From Fomes fomentarius (Eukaryota > Basidiomycota > Agaricomycetes > Polyporales > Polyporaceae): a stretch of 64,000 bases of DNA. This document shows, in pieces, positions 11,730 through 22,556 of this stretch. Made by a program: the position numbers and the translations under genes. The stretch lies in contig JABYQN010000004.1 of NCBI GenBank assembly GCA_022606135.1, forward strand, positions 2,852,001 to 2,916,000. Reading direction: 5' to 3'. Under the pieces are notes generated by a model. The model was not told the DNA's origin. It did no database searches and was given only the letters and a program-made list of their open reading frames with translations. How positions within the stretch are numbered: the first letter of the stretch is position 1; every line of letters starts with the position of its first letter.

Positions 11730-14011
11730 CTAATCGTCCTTCTTCCCGGAACTCACACTCCCATTCGCACTCCCATTGCTCACACTCCTCGACCCACCCG
11801 CTCTCGGTGGTGGTGGTGGCGGCGGCGAAGAGGTCCTCTGCTGCGCAGCAAACACACTCCCACTCGCCGACCCCGGCGTCGGCGTCGGCGGGAAGTGCGC
11901 ATACAGCCCGGGCGTATTCGGCGCAGACGGCGTCCCGTTCCGAGCCCCAAGCCCGAACGACGGGCTATACGGCGACCCAACAGTAGCAGCCGTCGGGAAC
12001 CCCGAGCCAGGCGTGTGTGGGGAGAGCAACGACGACGAGCGCTGCGGTGGGGGGCGCGGGCTCGCCATGTGTGGGCTCAGTCCGATGCCCAAGCCGAACG
12101 ACGGGCTCCTTGGGGTCCCTGCTGAGCCGAGCGCAGGGTTCGGCGAGCCAGGGAACGACGGGGTGTACGGGCTCGCTGAGGGCAGGGGGCTGCCTGGGCC
12201 AAATGTGCCTGAGACGGGCGTGCCTGCATAGCTGCCGTAGGGTGAGCCTCCCTCGACGACCCAGCCATTGCCTTGGCGGACGACGCGCTCTTTGGCACCG
12301 CCGGGACGGAGGCGGAGGTCGCCTGAGCCGAAGCGCTTGCGGAGATTGGTCGAGATTGAGGTAGATTCTGCTGCGACTATCCCAGAGGACTTGTCTGCGC
12401 CAGTGACGACGTCGACGGCATGTGTAGTGATCCTCACAGCGTAGCCCATGCAGACGAATACACCGCCAACGACCCCGGCGCACCTGCACAGTGGAAAGAG
12501 ACGTACAAGTCAGAGATGGCGTGCGGAGGAGGCAAATGGGCTCGAGCGTACCGAATCATGAGCTGAATGAGGGAGGTTGTACGCTGATGAACGGTGAGTT
12601 TGACGGGGTCGAGATCGAATTTGAAGAAGATCCCGGGTGTCCCACGGTGGTGGTCGAGGACACGGGTGTAGTGAGTGACACTGTACTGGTTGGTTTGCAA
12701 GGGCTTAGAGCGGGGTGCAATGTACGATGTTGGGACCACATGGAGGAAATACTGGTACGCGACAAATGCTGCAATAGACTTTAGTCTGTCGTTGAAGTGC
12801 GAGGATGCATATTGACTCACGATCATGAGTGAGTTCGAACGAGTTGTCAAGAGGTTGGGTGATGTCCGGGAAGTACGGACCGAAGGAGAACTCAGTGATG
12901 ACGTGCGAGAGGTTCATCTCTGTAGATCCGTTAGCAAGATGCTTGAGCTTAGAATTGACGCTACACACTCGAATGATCGACGTGCCCACGGCTCGCATAG
13001 CCGTGGCCAAGGGTCGTAACGTGCAAGTTCGCTATTGATTCGCCTCGTCAGTCGACATTCACCGTCGATCACATCCGCATTCACGAACTCACCGGTCACC
13101 TTCTTGGCGGTAATGGTTCCATACACTCTGCAGGCGCTCCCGTCGGGCTTGTAATTGTACGTGGGCTTGTACTTGTTCTGTTGCCTTTGGAGGAGGATGT
13201 CGAAGAATCCTCGGGACTTGCGTGATTGCGAGATAGCCTGACGCACGGAGAGCGCGTCAGCGTGCTCCTTGAGCGTCGTCGCTTGGCCAATGTCAAATAG
13301 TGTGCCATCCCGGCGGAAACCGTCGCTGAGGTAGAGACGATCGCCCACTGCGTCTCGGAGATCGACGCTAATGTCTATGGAAGGAGCGTGAATAAGGATG
13401 AAGTGGAAAGGGCGTGGGACAAGTGCGTGTATGGTCGCAAACGAGGCTGAAAGTGCAGCACTCTGAAGTCCGGATGCTCTACGCGTGTGACATGCAACAT
13501 CTCTGTATCACAAGGGTCTGCGAAGTCCGTATGCGCTACAAGTACGTTTGACTTGGACCTCCGGATTCAAAAGCTTGTATGCGCGGGAGCGTCTCGCCAG
13601 AGTTCCCACTAGCGTGAATAACATACAGACCAGGTCCAAGCAAAGCAAAAAGCAAGAGAAGCACTCACATTGGCAGGGCATATTCACCACCATGTCCACA
13701 TTGATGTCCATAGTATTCGCCTTGTCGATATCCACCCCGAACTCATGATCTGGCCATCCCCAAATATACTCCCCCAGGTCGTTCAGGACAAGCAGGAACG
13801 CGGCGAACGCAACGAAGATGGTGAGAAACCCGCGCGACTCCGACCGGGCCTTATACGTCGAGGGCAGCTTTGGGAATGCATCGAACTGCGCGAGCGGGGC
13901 GGGCACGAGATCGTCAAGCTTGTCGAGCAGGCTGCCGTCCACGTCGGTGGCGGTCTTGGTTATCGTCGCCATGGCCGGTGCAGAAAAGAACGACGGCGTC
14001 GGCGAGGACAA
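11730..14011 (-). CDS. ERV41: Erv41/ERGIC2-like COPII vesicle protein with long disordered tail
   Basis: Exons on the minus strand: 14011-13669, 13374-13093, 13031-12969, 12919-12821, 12768-12552 and 12483-11730, joining in frame to 585 codons. A second in-frame start at 13972 would give 572 aa. Erv41 cycles between ER and Golgi with Erv46 and retrieves cargo. Supporting features: a first membrane segment FLTIFVAFAAFLLVL near residue 62, the NMPCQYISVDLRDAVGD motif after it, a lumenal domain with NLSHVITEFSFGP and the YQYFLHVVPT strand, and a second membrane segment VVGGVFVCMGYAV. The order and spacing fit the family. Unusual is a cytosolic tail of roughly 200 residues rich in Pro, Ser and Gly with repeated (Y/F)xPSFG/PGSP patterns. 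Yeast and animal homologues are about 350-380 aa and lack it. Confidence 0.85.
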
Positions 14012-14907
14012 GTCGAGATGGACTCGGAGAAAAGGCTGAGGCGGCTGCCAGCGCGACCCGGGAAGGAGGAGGTATAAAGCTGAAAGTCTGGAGTGTTCAG
14101 GCGCCCGGTCGACGTGTTCGCTGGACCCGTGATCATCACTCCGGATTCCGTCCTCGAGCTCTTCCTTCTTCTCTTTCCTCGTCCAAATCTCCGACCAGCG
14201 AGGTTGTCCCGAGAACTCTGCTCATGGCTTCCTTAGCTTGCTCGCGTTGTGCTTGGTATCCGGTCAACTCTTCACCGAGACGTTATAAAAGAACTTGACT
14301 GCGACGTGGCAGACGTTCCACGCGGCGCATTAACGCTGGACCTATACAATCCAACTTTGTTGTGACGGCGACATCGAGTATGAACGCCTTATTGATCCTA
14401 TCGTACATCGAGTTCTCGGACAATACCACAACTCCGGACTCCTGACTGATATCTAATCCTTGGTAGGCGTCGGGCTCGACATAGGTGGGCGTTCCAAGTG
14501 AGGTTTACATCACTACAAAGATCAAATCCTCTGCGGGGCGGAGTCTGGGAAGACTTTATTCAAAGCACCATGCAGCGAGATAAGCCCGTTAAACCTGCCA
14601 TGAAAGATCAGGCTTTCTGATGCGTGTAGACTTGACCCAATTGACCTCGCGAAAATGGACAAGCTCACCGTTTTCCAAAGGTTCTGTGGAGAGAAAATGA
14701 TGTGTCCATTCTAGTGCATGCTACCACGAAGAGTCCGAAGCAGTCCGTGTTCGATACCATGCAACTAACCTGGTCATTGTAGACGATCTTAGGCGGTCCG
14801 GTACCTCAGGCTTGACTTTGCCCGGTGCGTGCTGGTAGTGATGTGTGTATGTGTGCTCAATACAGTGATGAATCCAACAGACTCCCCTGCCGTTGTAATG
14901 TCGGTCA

Positions 14908-15180
14908 GAGTCAGGACGCCGCGTTAAGTTGGGATGGCCCGCTTGAGGGTGCCAACCGGTTTGCACACTCATTTGATGCAGTATTAGCTTCGAGCTCAAA
15001 AGGGTCTGTAGACGGGGAGATCCTGTTAGGAAGTGGTTAGGGACAGACAGCCATAGCCACCGCCGCTTACCTGCCACCAAGGTCGGGCGTCAAAGAGCTT
15101 TGTTACCTCACCTCGGCTCACCAGCCAATCCTGTCACCTAGTCAACTGCGGCCTTCCGCAGCCACCTCTACCGCGGCCGT
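14908..15180 (+). repeat. Inverted repeat arm B flanking ERV41
   Basis: This is the partner of 11060-11355 in opposite orientation, with shared blocks in the same order. It lies 160-430 bp upstream of the FunK1 copy 3 start. Confidence 0.6.
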
Positions 15181-15197
15181 TCGCCGTGTCGCAAAGT

Positions 15198-15208
15198 GTC
15201 TATTTGAG
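15198..15208 (+). promoter_or_regulatory. TATA-like element of FunK1 copy 3
   Basis: GTCTATTTGAG lies about 130 bp before the start codon, at the same distance as the matching elements of copies 2 and 6. A CCATTGTTCC...CTAACCAA segment 20-45 bp before the ATG is also shared by the three genes. Confidence 0.4.
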
Positions 15209-15336
15209 CGTGCACTTGGCTCCCTTCAAAGTTGAGGCAGTCCACGGCCGGATCAATTGCCTTTACTGCCACCCAACTGAACACGCTTGGCCAGTCCCAT
15301 TGTTCCCTCTAACCAATATCGAACGGCGTGTATGCA

Positions 15337-18190
15337 ATGTCCTTCTCTTCCTCTCTCTTCGACAGTCCTCCCTGCTCTGGTCCATCAGGTATGGCAGATA
15401 TCAAGTCTACCCATATGAAGGATAAAATCCGTGAACGTTGCTAACCCTAGGGCAGCTCGCTATCATGACGGCAAGATCGTCTTGGGCGAGCTCCATGGAC
15501 GAGTCCTCGTCGACGACCGGCCTGTGAAAGATTTCATCGATCTCTTCGTTCCCTGCTCTCAGTCTACGCCTTACTCTACCGCCCCCATCAACGTTCCACC
15601 ATCGCCCTTCTGGAGATATCAACCACAGCAAGGGAGGGAGGTTCAGAACTATCCAGGACTGGTGCGTATGTGTATCTGACTGCTTTGACTGTGTCGATTG
15701 ATTGTGCACATAGAACGACGGCCTCAGCAGTCTCGTTCAATCCTTCCCTATCAACTATCGGCCCTCCTTCCATACCACCAAGGATGCACGTTACCCCTTC
15801 CCATTCTCTGCATTCGCTAAGAATCACTGCGTTTCGTCTCCCGACATATCCATCTCATTTCCCGGCGAACGGCGATTCAATGACCAGACCCTGCGCACTC
15901 ACAAGTGGCGCAAGATCGCTGGCGTCATTGAAGCCAAGGACACGGAGGCGAAGGACCCTTTCCCCAAGGCTGGCGAAGCCCACACCTCTACCATCATTCA
16001 GATCGTTCGTAATGCTCGCACGCTCATGTTGACGCACGGTTTCCTCGCCGTCTACATCGTGGGTATCTACGGCGATATCGGTCGGATCGTTCGTTTCGAC
16101 CGCACTTGCGCGATCGTCAGTCAGGGGTTCAACATCAGGACTCAACCAGCGCTTCTTCAACGCTTCTTCTGGCACTGGACACATCCCCGCGTCGGTACCA
16201 CTGTAGTTGGCGCCGATCCTACCGTACGTCGGCTCACTGGAGAGGAAGAGAAATGGCTGTCTATCCAGCTCGAGCGCTCTCAACCTTTTGAGCGCACCTC
16301 CATACAGCCTGAACACTACCGTCGTGTCGAGGTTTACAATGAACGGGACAATTCCATGTCGGCGTACTTCGCATATAAGCTAGTACAAGTGAACGCTCGA
16401 CTATTGTCGCGGTCTACGATGGTCTGGAAGGTCGTTGAAGATCGGTATTCGGAAGACCCCGAGGCTCTGGAGCCGGTGAAGACTCGCATCATGAAGGACT
16501 TGTGGCGACAACTGGTCCGCAAGTCGGAGGCATCGTTCTACGAGCGGCTGTCGACTGCCATTCCTGTGGAGACTTACTTCGGAATCGCACGCTTCGTCTG
16601 TGGTGGAGATCTCGGTCAGATGGAGGTGCGGCAATGGGAGACCACGTCACTCAACGCGAACACCATGCAAAACCAACGTGAACTTCGCCTCGGTGTGAAT
16701 GAGGGCAACGGCGAGGAGGATTCTCTATGTGGGTCCTTCATTCGAATTTTTGTGAGTGCAACTAACGATTTCCGGACAGCTACCGAGGGTGCAGAAGACC
16801 TCGCAGAGAACGATACTGCGTCCAGTTCCACGTCGTCAAATCCGGATGGTTCTCTTCCTTACCCTCAGCATCAGACCTTCTCTTGGGCGATCATGCATGG
16901 AGCGGATTTTGTGTATCTCGAGCGCAGCCACATGCGGTTCGTAGTGGAAGACGTGGGTCGTCCTCTCACCGAATTCGTCAACACCAAGGAGCTCATCCGT
17001 GCAATGAGGGATGCACTGAAAGGTGTGTAGCGTTGTACCGTTCTCTTGACAACTGTTCTTGACCTCGAGTGGTGTAGGACATCAACTGGCATGGGTGGTC
17101 GGCGGCGTGCTCCACCGCGACATAAGCCTTGGAAACATCTTGATTACAGACGAAGCAGCGGAGGACGGTTGCTATGGCTTCATCCACGACTTCGACTATA
17201 GCTCCATGACGAAGGTCGCGCCGGGCGAAGATGATGATGAGACATTTGAAGAGGACATTGATGATACCCGCAAAGAGAGGATGGTGCGTTGTTGTGCCCA
17301 TAGGGTTCTACTCCTCGCGTCTCACGTCTTCACTACAGGGAACCCACTACTTCATCGCTCACGAGAGTCTCGCCCGCTCAGGAGCGCGGAGGGTGATTCA
17401 TCGTCACTACCACGACATCGAATCGCACTACTGGGTGCTCCTGTGGATTATCTTGCGGCACACGGAGCACAATCTCGGGCAAGGTTACTGCGACATGGTC
17501 TTCACTCTCGCGAGTGCTGGCAAGTCCGCCGACGCCAAGATGATCTGGCTGATGAGACGCAAAGCCGAGGAGGGCTACGCTCTCGAGATCAAGGACAACA
17601 AGCCGCTCACGGACTTGATGCATGCGTACAAACTCCTCGTCAAGCGACACGTCGTGAATCTCGCAGACGAAGTGGATGAAAAGCCAGTGCTCACTCACGA
17701 TGCAGTGCTCGAGATCTTTGACCACGCACTGGACCAGGAGGGTTGGCCAGCCAAAGATTACGTTGCCTGCCATCTTCTTAACTCGACGCAAGGCAGCGCA
17801 AGTGGTGCCAAACCCCGATCCGTCTTCCCGCAGCCAGGTTTCGTTGCATTTCAGCCCCATCCAGCTGCCCCCTCTGGTCGCAACGCAATTAGTGCGCCTG
17901 CCGACCCGTGTCGCTTGGGACGGAAGCGTTCAAGTAGTGTTCTTATGGAAGAGACCATCCCCGAAGGGGCCGCTATCTCTTCCGACTATGCGACTGCAGG
18001 TCCATCTACGCTTTCGCAGGAGCGAGATAGGAGCGTTGGACCGTCGAAGCGCCACAAGGTCGCAAGCCCCTCCCACAGTGCTAGTGCTGTTATGGGTCCT
18101 CCTCCTGTTCCAGCACATGCACACGTTTCCGGGAGAAAGACCCGAAGTTCATCGCGTGCTGCATCCACCAGCCATCGGTCGCGTCGGTGA
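15337..18190 (+). CDS. FunK1 fungal-type protein kinase, copy 3 (857 aa)
   Basis: Six exons: 15337-15388, 15456-15661, 15714-16728, 16780-17022, 17078-17283 and 17339-18190; they join to 2574 nt with no stop. The 51 nt intron at 16729-16779 keeps frame, so its retention would add 17 residues. The N-terminal block carries PD at 129-130 and E-A-K at 159-161, then a helix with Q.VRNAR. The kinase region has MKDLW, an ERSHMRFVV hinge-like strand, HRD at 518-520, Asn 525, DFD at 543-545 and the HDIESHYWVLLWIILRHT helix. The tail is Ser/Pro-rich with a GPSKRHK basic motif. This subgroup (copies 2, 3 and 6) has one more intron, in the linker, than the others. It is the only intact member of the subgroup here. 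Its substrate is unknown. Confidence 0.88.
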
Positions 18191-19275
18191 GGTAGCACTG
18201 TCATCTCAGCCCCTTTCATCTCATTTTAGGTCATTGTTGTTACATACGGCACTGTCTGCGTTGTATTGTGTTGTTAATCGATACCAAATTAAGTGGCATA
18301 GGTGCTCCCGTGCGCGTGTGACCTGGGTGTACACTGTACACGATGGTTTCGGCAAGATGGCTGGTAGGGGATAATTGCTGAATGCCATCATGTGACTACG
18401 TTCTCACGGTTCTGTGCGCTACGGACTTAGCTGTGATGGACTTTGGAGTCTCTCCGCGATGCTTTACAGTGCGCTCTTGCTACGGTCTGCTTCCACGGTG
18501 AGTCTTCCTCACATGATCCGGCCGGGGGGGCACTCTGCTATTCTTCTTCATCTGTCATCGCTCGCGGTTGCTGTGCATAGCAGGCTTTATCGATTGTGCT
18601 AACACCGCCCGAGATGATAACGTGCTTCTCATGGGAATAAGTACGCTGAAGAGAGCACTGCCGCAAATTGAGTATACAGGTACAGCGCGTTCGCTCGGTT
18701 GCATCCTATGCTATGCTGCCACCATGCCATCCCACAGAATTTTCGTTCCCGCGTAATGCTCCAAGTTTGTCTGTTGTTACTGAGTATAACCACAGGGGTT
18801 CTCCTTGCCTATAACTTCTGAACAATCGACTATCTCGACTAGGAGCTGGGCTCCTAAATACAGCGCGCGCGGATTACCCAATATACCTACCCTCTTAGAT
18901 CCAGAAGCAATTGTCCTTCATATACACACCGCCCGTAACATCGCCTCCAGCTGGATCTTATGCAAGTACTCTTCGTGCCTTCAGTCACGAGTCGACAAGA
19001 CACTGGTTTACCATCTTCCTGGCACATCACTTCCTGATATTGAAATCTGGTCAGAGGATTGCGGTCTCTGTCTCTGTCAGTTCTCCCGATAGCATTCCCC
19101 ACGTCGCGCGCTTGCGCCCACAAACGACGAAGTATATATACTTCCCTTCACATTGCCCTCCATGCTCGAAATCTTCACGCCGGCCGGGTAGCGTACTATG
19201 CAGTCACTACAAGACGAGGAACGGGACGACACCTGTCATCAGGAGCTTCGGGATGCTCGTCTCGAGAACACCTCT
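18191..19275. other. Intergenic, nothing recognised
   Basis: This lies between two plus-strand genes. Only short open frames occur, with no domain, repeat or RNA gene that I can identify. Confidence 0.45.
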
Positions 19276-21217
19276 ATGTCCACTCCGAATTCCCATCCCC
19301 GCGACCACGGTTGGTGCTGTTGCCATTGTAATGCGACCTTAGATGCGATGCTTGACTCATGCTTTCCATCCTAGGCTACCCCGAGATAGCCATCTCGACC
19401 TCATCCGACCAGGACCATAGTCATTTACTCGAAACAACACGTTCCGTCCCACGCGTAGTACCCTCCCTGACCCCAGCGTTGTCCCCTATCGCCGAGCAAG
19501 CATCTAAACTTGGCTCTCTGTACTTGGTCTCTTCCCCTCAAGTTGTCGCAAACGAGCTGCCGCTGTCTGGCTCGGATTCGGAGGCAACGTATATCGAGAG
19601 TATGGACCCCGATGTTTCAAATCTAGCCGTTTGGACCAAGACTGCCGCCGCTGAGACTGGCGTGACCGTGCGTGCACATCCGATGGTATCGGCTAGCAAC
19701 GATGAGGCCTATGGTATCAGTACTGAGCGCGATCCGCGTCTCATCCTCAACCGTCGTCGTAGCAGCCGGCAAAGCACACGCCAATCGAATCCGAGTGCTT
19801 CCCGCTCGCGCTCGCGAGAGCGCAATGCTCGCAGACCTAGGCAGTCGCAGTCCTCATCGCGTCAGAACTCAGATGCGACCAACCCATCTGCTGCGAGTTC
19901 TCCAAGGATGGTTCCCCGTATAGCGCGAACCCGACCTACCGCCCCGTACCAGCCCCCCGCTTTGCATCCATCTCTCCGAAGCAGTCGACTGGAAGGGGTC
20001 GTTCCTCCTGCCTCCCCCCAGATGGTCACGTTTGTAGCTAGCCCGTCCGAATTTCACGCTCCGTTGCCCCCCTACGATCGACCTGCCGGGTTCGAAGACA
20101 CTGCGCTACCCTACCCACCCTCTGCGAGCGCGCGCAGAAACTCGCAGCGCCGATTTTCGGTGACACAGGGTGCCACGTTCACGCAGAACGCCAACTACAG
20201 CAACACGTCGCTGTATACCACCATGCCTGCTGCCGCCGGGCTAGAGTTTGGCACGCCCTATCAATCTCACTCACCGATACTCTTTGATGTGGGTCCGGTT
20301 CCCTCCGATCCTACCGGCCGTATAGGGCCTACCTTTCCTCCGTCGGGTATGTCAACTGGCGGCGTTCCGTTGGCGGCTGCGCTAGATGGTGTCCCGAGTC
20401 CCCGTCAGCCAATGTCAGTGATCCCAGATCCCGAGGGATCTGCGCCCACCGCGGAGAACATGAAGAATTGGAATCCGAGTTGGGAGGTGTTCCGGCTGTC
20501 GGTTTACCGCGGCATGGACTGTCAGGTTATTAAGGTGCAGCCCGGGTGGGACGACGAGGCGCTGCTGCGTGCGCTCAAGAGCGCGTACGACGAGTTAAGG
20601 GCATGGCGGAAGTGGGGCTCGATCAAGAACATGTGGTAAGTTTTCGGGCTCCTCTTCCGTGTGCTATTGAACTGAACGCTAGCTGTTGATAGGTATATCA
20701 CGATGGTGAAGGTGAGTCCGCGTGCGAGGTCGCTACAGTGCCTGAACACGCTGCACGACCGACGTCCTTCGATAAACAGGCGCTGACTGAACTCCTCTAG
20801 GCTGATGAAGCATACATATACCCTCAGCGTGTGGGGCTCGCGAAGGTGACAGCCCACCGCAACATGCGCATGCGCTTCCTCCTCAAGCACCCCGAGCGTA
20901 TGAAGGGCCACCGAGAGTTCATGCGTGCGCTCACCGAACGAGAGGGCTACGGCATCGAGTTTGTTGAGCGGCTCGTGGTTGAGCGGATCTGTGGCCTCAT
21001 CATTTTCGCAGCTGTGGTTGCGCTTGTTGTCACCATCGTCTATGGGCAGGTTACAGGAGATTGGCCTGGCGGCTGTACCATCGGATGTACGCCATCTCCA
21101 GTGTGATTCATGTACCGCACGGTATTGACGTTTCCTTCTGCTACAGCGTTTATCTCCCAGACGGTCGCAATGGTCGTCGGCGTCATTGCGGCCGTTCTAC
21201 ACCTTGTCGAGTTCTGA
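19276..21217 (+). CDS. Uncharacterised Ser/Pro-rich protein with C-terminal two-TM domain (556 aa)
   Basis: Exons: 19276-19309, 19375-20635, 20693-20711, 20801-21086 and 21147-21217, in frame to 1671 nt; one exon is only 19 nt. An alternative start at 19359 would drop the first exon, which encodes MSTPNSHPRDH. Residues 1 to about 365 are low complexity, with an SRSRSRE-type patch near 145-160. The last 180 residues look structured. They comprise a WEVFRLSVYRGMDCQVIKV segment, a helical Arg/Lys-rich part, a membrane segment ICGLIIFAAVVALVVTIVYG, a short loop and a second membrane segment VAMVVGVIAAVLHLVEF at the very end. I do not recognise a named family. The layout suggests a tail-anchored or hairpin membrane protein with a long cytosolic disordered arm. 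The function is unknown and the neighbouring FunK1 genes give no hint. Confidence 0.75.
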
Positions 21218-22556
21218 ATTTTTGCGAAGTCTAGTCGCGTCGATACGCCAAGCTATTAATCAAACTTATCGAATAGCATCAGTGCTTATCAATCCTCGAC
21301 AAAACTGTCATCTAATGTCTCTCGACTCGGATATAGTCTCTGATGCTTTTTTTACTCAGGCTGTCTGGGTGCCGGTGGTTGGATGGCACGAGCTCAACAA
21401 TCTGCACGCTACTAGGACAGACTCCAACATTCAAGACAAGACACGCCTGATAATGTACAGCTGTGCATGGTCGCAACAGCCACTTACCGGACGCGTGGCT
21501 CCAATAGTACGAGTAGACTGCCAGTGTCGCTTGCGTTGCCATGATCCGTTTACTACAAGTTGCTGTGAGCTTTAACACGCCTGTAACGGCACTCTGACCA
21601 TGACCTGCCCGATTCGGACTCACCTAGTTATACACTACGATACGTCTCGTTCCTCTAGACGAACCAACCTCAGTACAGTACACGGTGTTGGCACCTGAGC
21701 CCTGTCCCGCCTCGGCCTCGGTACTCCTGTATCTCGTCTCAGTCCTCCGAATCCATCCTTCGCACTTATTAGATCTCGCCGGGCTCGGGCCTCAGCCCGT
21801 TACAAGGCCGACCATGCGTCAAGTGTGCGCATTGGCCTCGCCTCATACTGTGCTAAACAAGTCGCCTGCCAGTAGTACTAGTGGTAGAACTTGAACTCCC
21901 GAGTCCCGACTGCCCTCAGGTCACCACTGCTGCTTGCGGCGGCCGGTACTCGAGGTGAAGGAGTTGCACAAAAAACCTACTAGAGGTTCGCCAGGGCTGT
22001 ATTCATAATGATATCCTATAGGAGATGATACAGCCTCGCCTGGAAAGGCTCCCAAGCAATGACTCAATAGCAGTGGCAGGAAGTGGTTAGTCACTACGGA
22101 GGAGATGGACGCGCCGCCGAAACCGGGCCGTCGCTTCATTGGGCGCCAATAAGGGAACTTGGCCGCCTCGCCTGAGGCAGTGCTGGCAACGACCACGACC
22201 ACGTCGCCGCGCTCCACAGTCCGCATCTGAGCCATTGTCGTGAGTCATAGTTTGGTCATGGTTGCCTTTTGTTATGATCTGGGGCGACTGATCTGTGCGA
22301 GTCAGTGGTAGATTGCCTGAGATTGCCCCTTTCAAACAGACACAAGCGAATTTTTGTCAAAGCAGCTCGGTTACACACAAAGGTGCCACTAGATTCGTCT
22401 GTGCGTGGCTCTCGCTTACTCTGACTCGAAACGTCCACACTTACTTGGCCTGGCCACGGGCGGTCGATCTGCACGTGTCGTCAGGGCGCTTGAGGACAAC
22501 TCATTGTTCGCCCCCATCAAACTTCTCCCCTCACTGAAAGCCCTCAACATATAAAT
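21218..22556. other. Intergenic, nothing recognised
   Basis: Only short unsupported frames occur. Just before the next start codon, at 22548-22556, lies ACATATAAAT, which could be a TATA-like element but sits too close to the ATG to be sure. Confidence 0.45.

Larger units (their letters stand above)
14012..15336. other. Intergenic between divergent ERV41 and FunK1 copy 3
   Basis: This is the shared upstream region of two divergent genes. It contains inverted repeat arm B (14908-15180) and a TATA-like element for FunK1 copy 3. I found no coding region or RNA gene. Confidence 0.5.

Noticed and set aside
11670..12364. Several long plus-strand frames over the ERV41 last exon
   Set aside because: They are mirror frames of the GC-rich low-complexity tail; the minus-strand frame alone joins to a spliced family protein.
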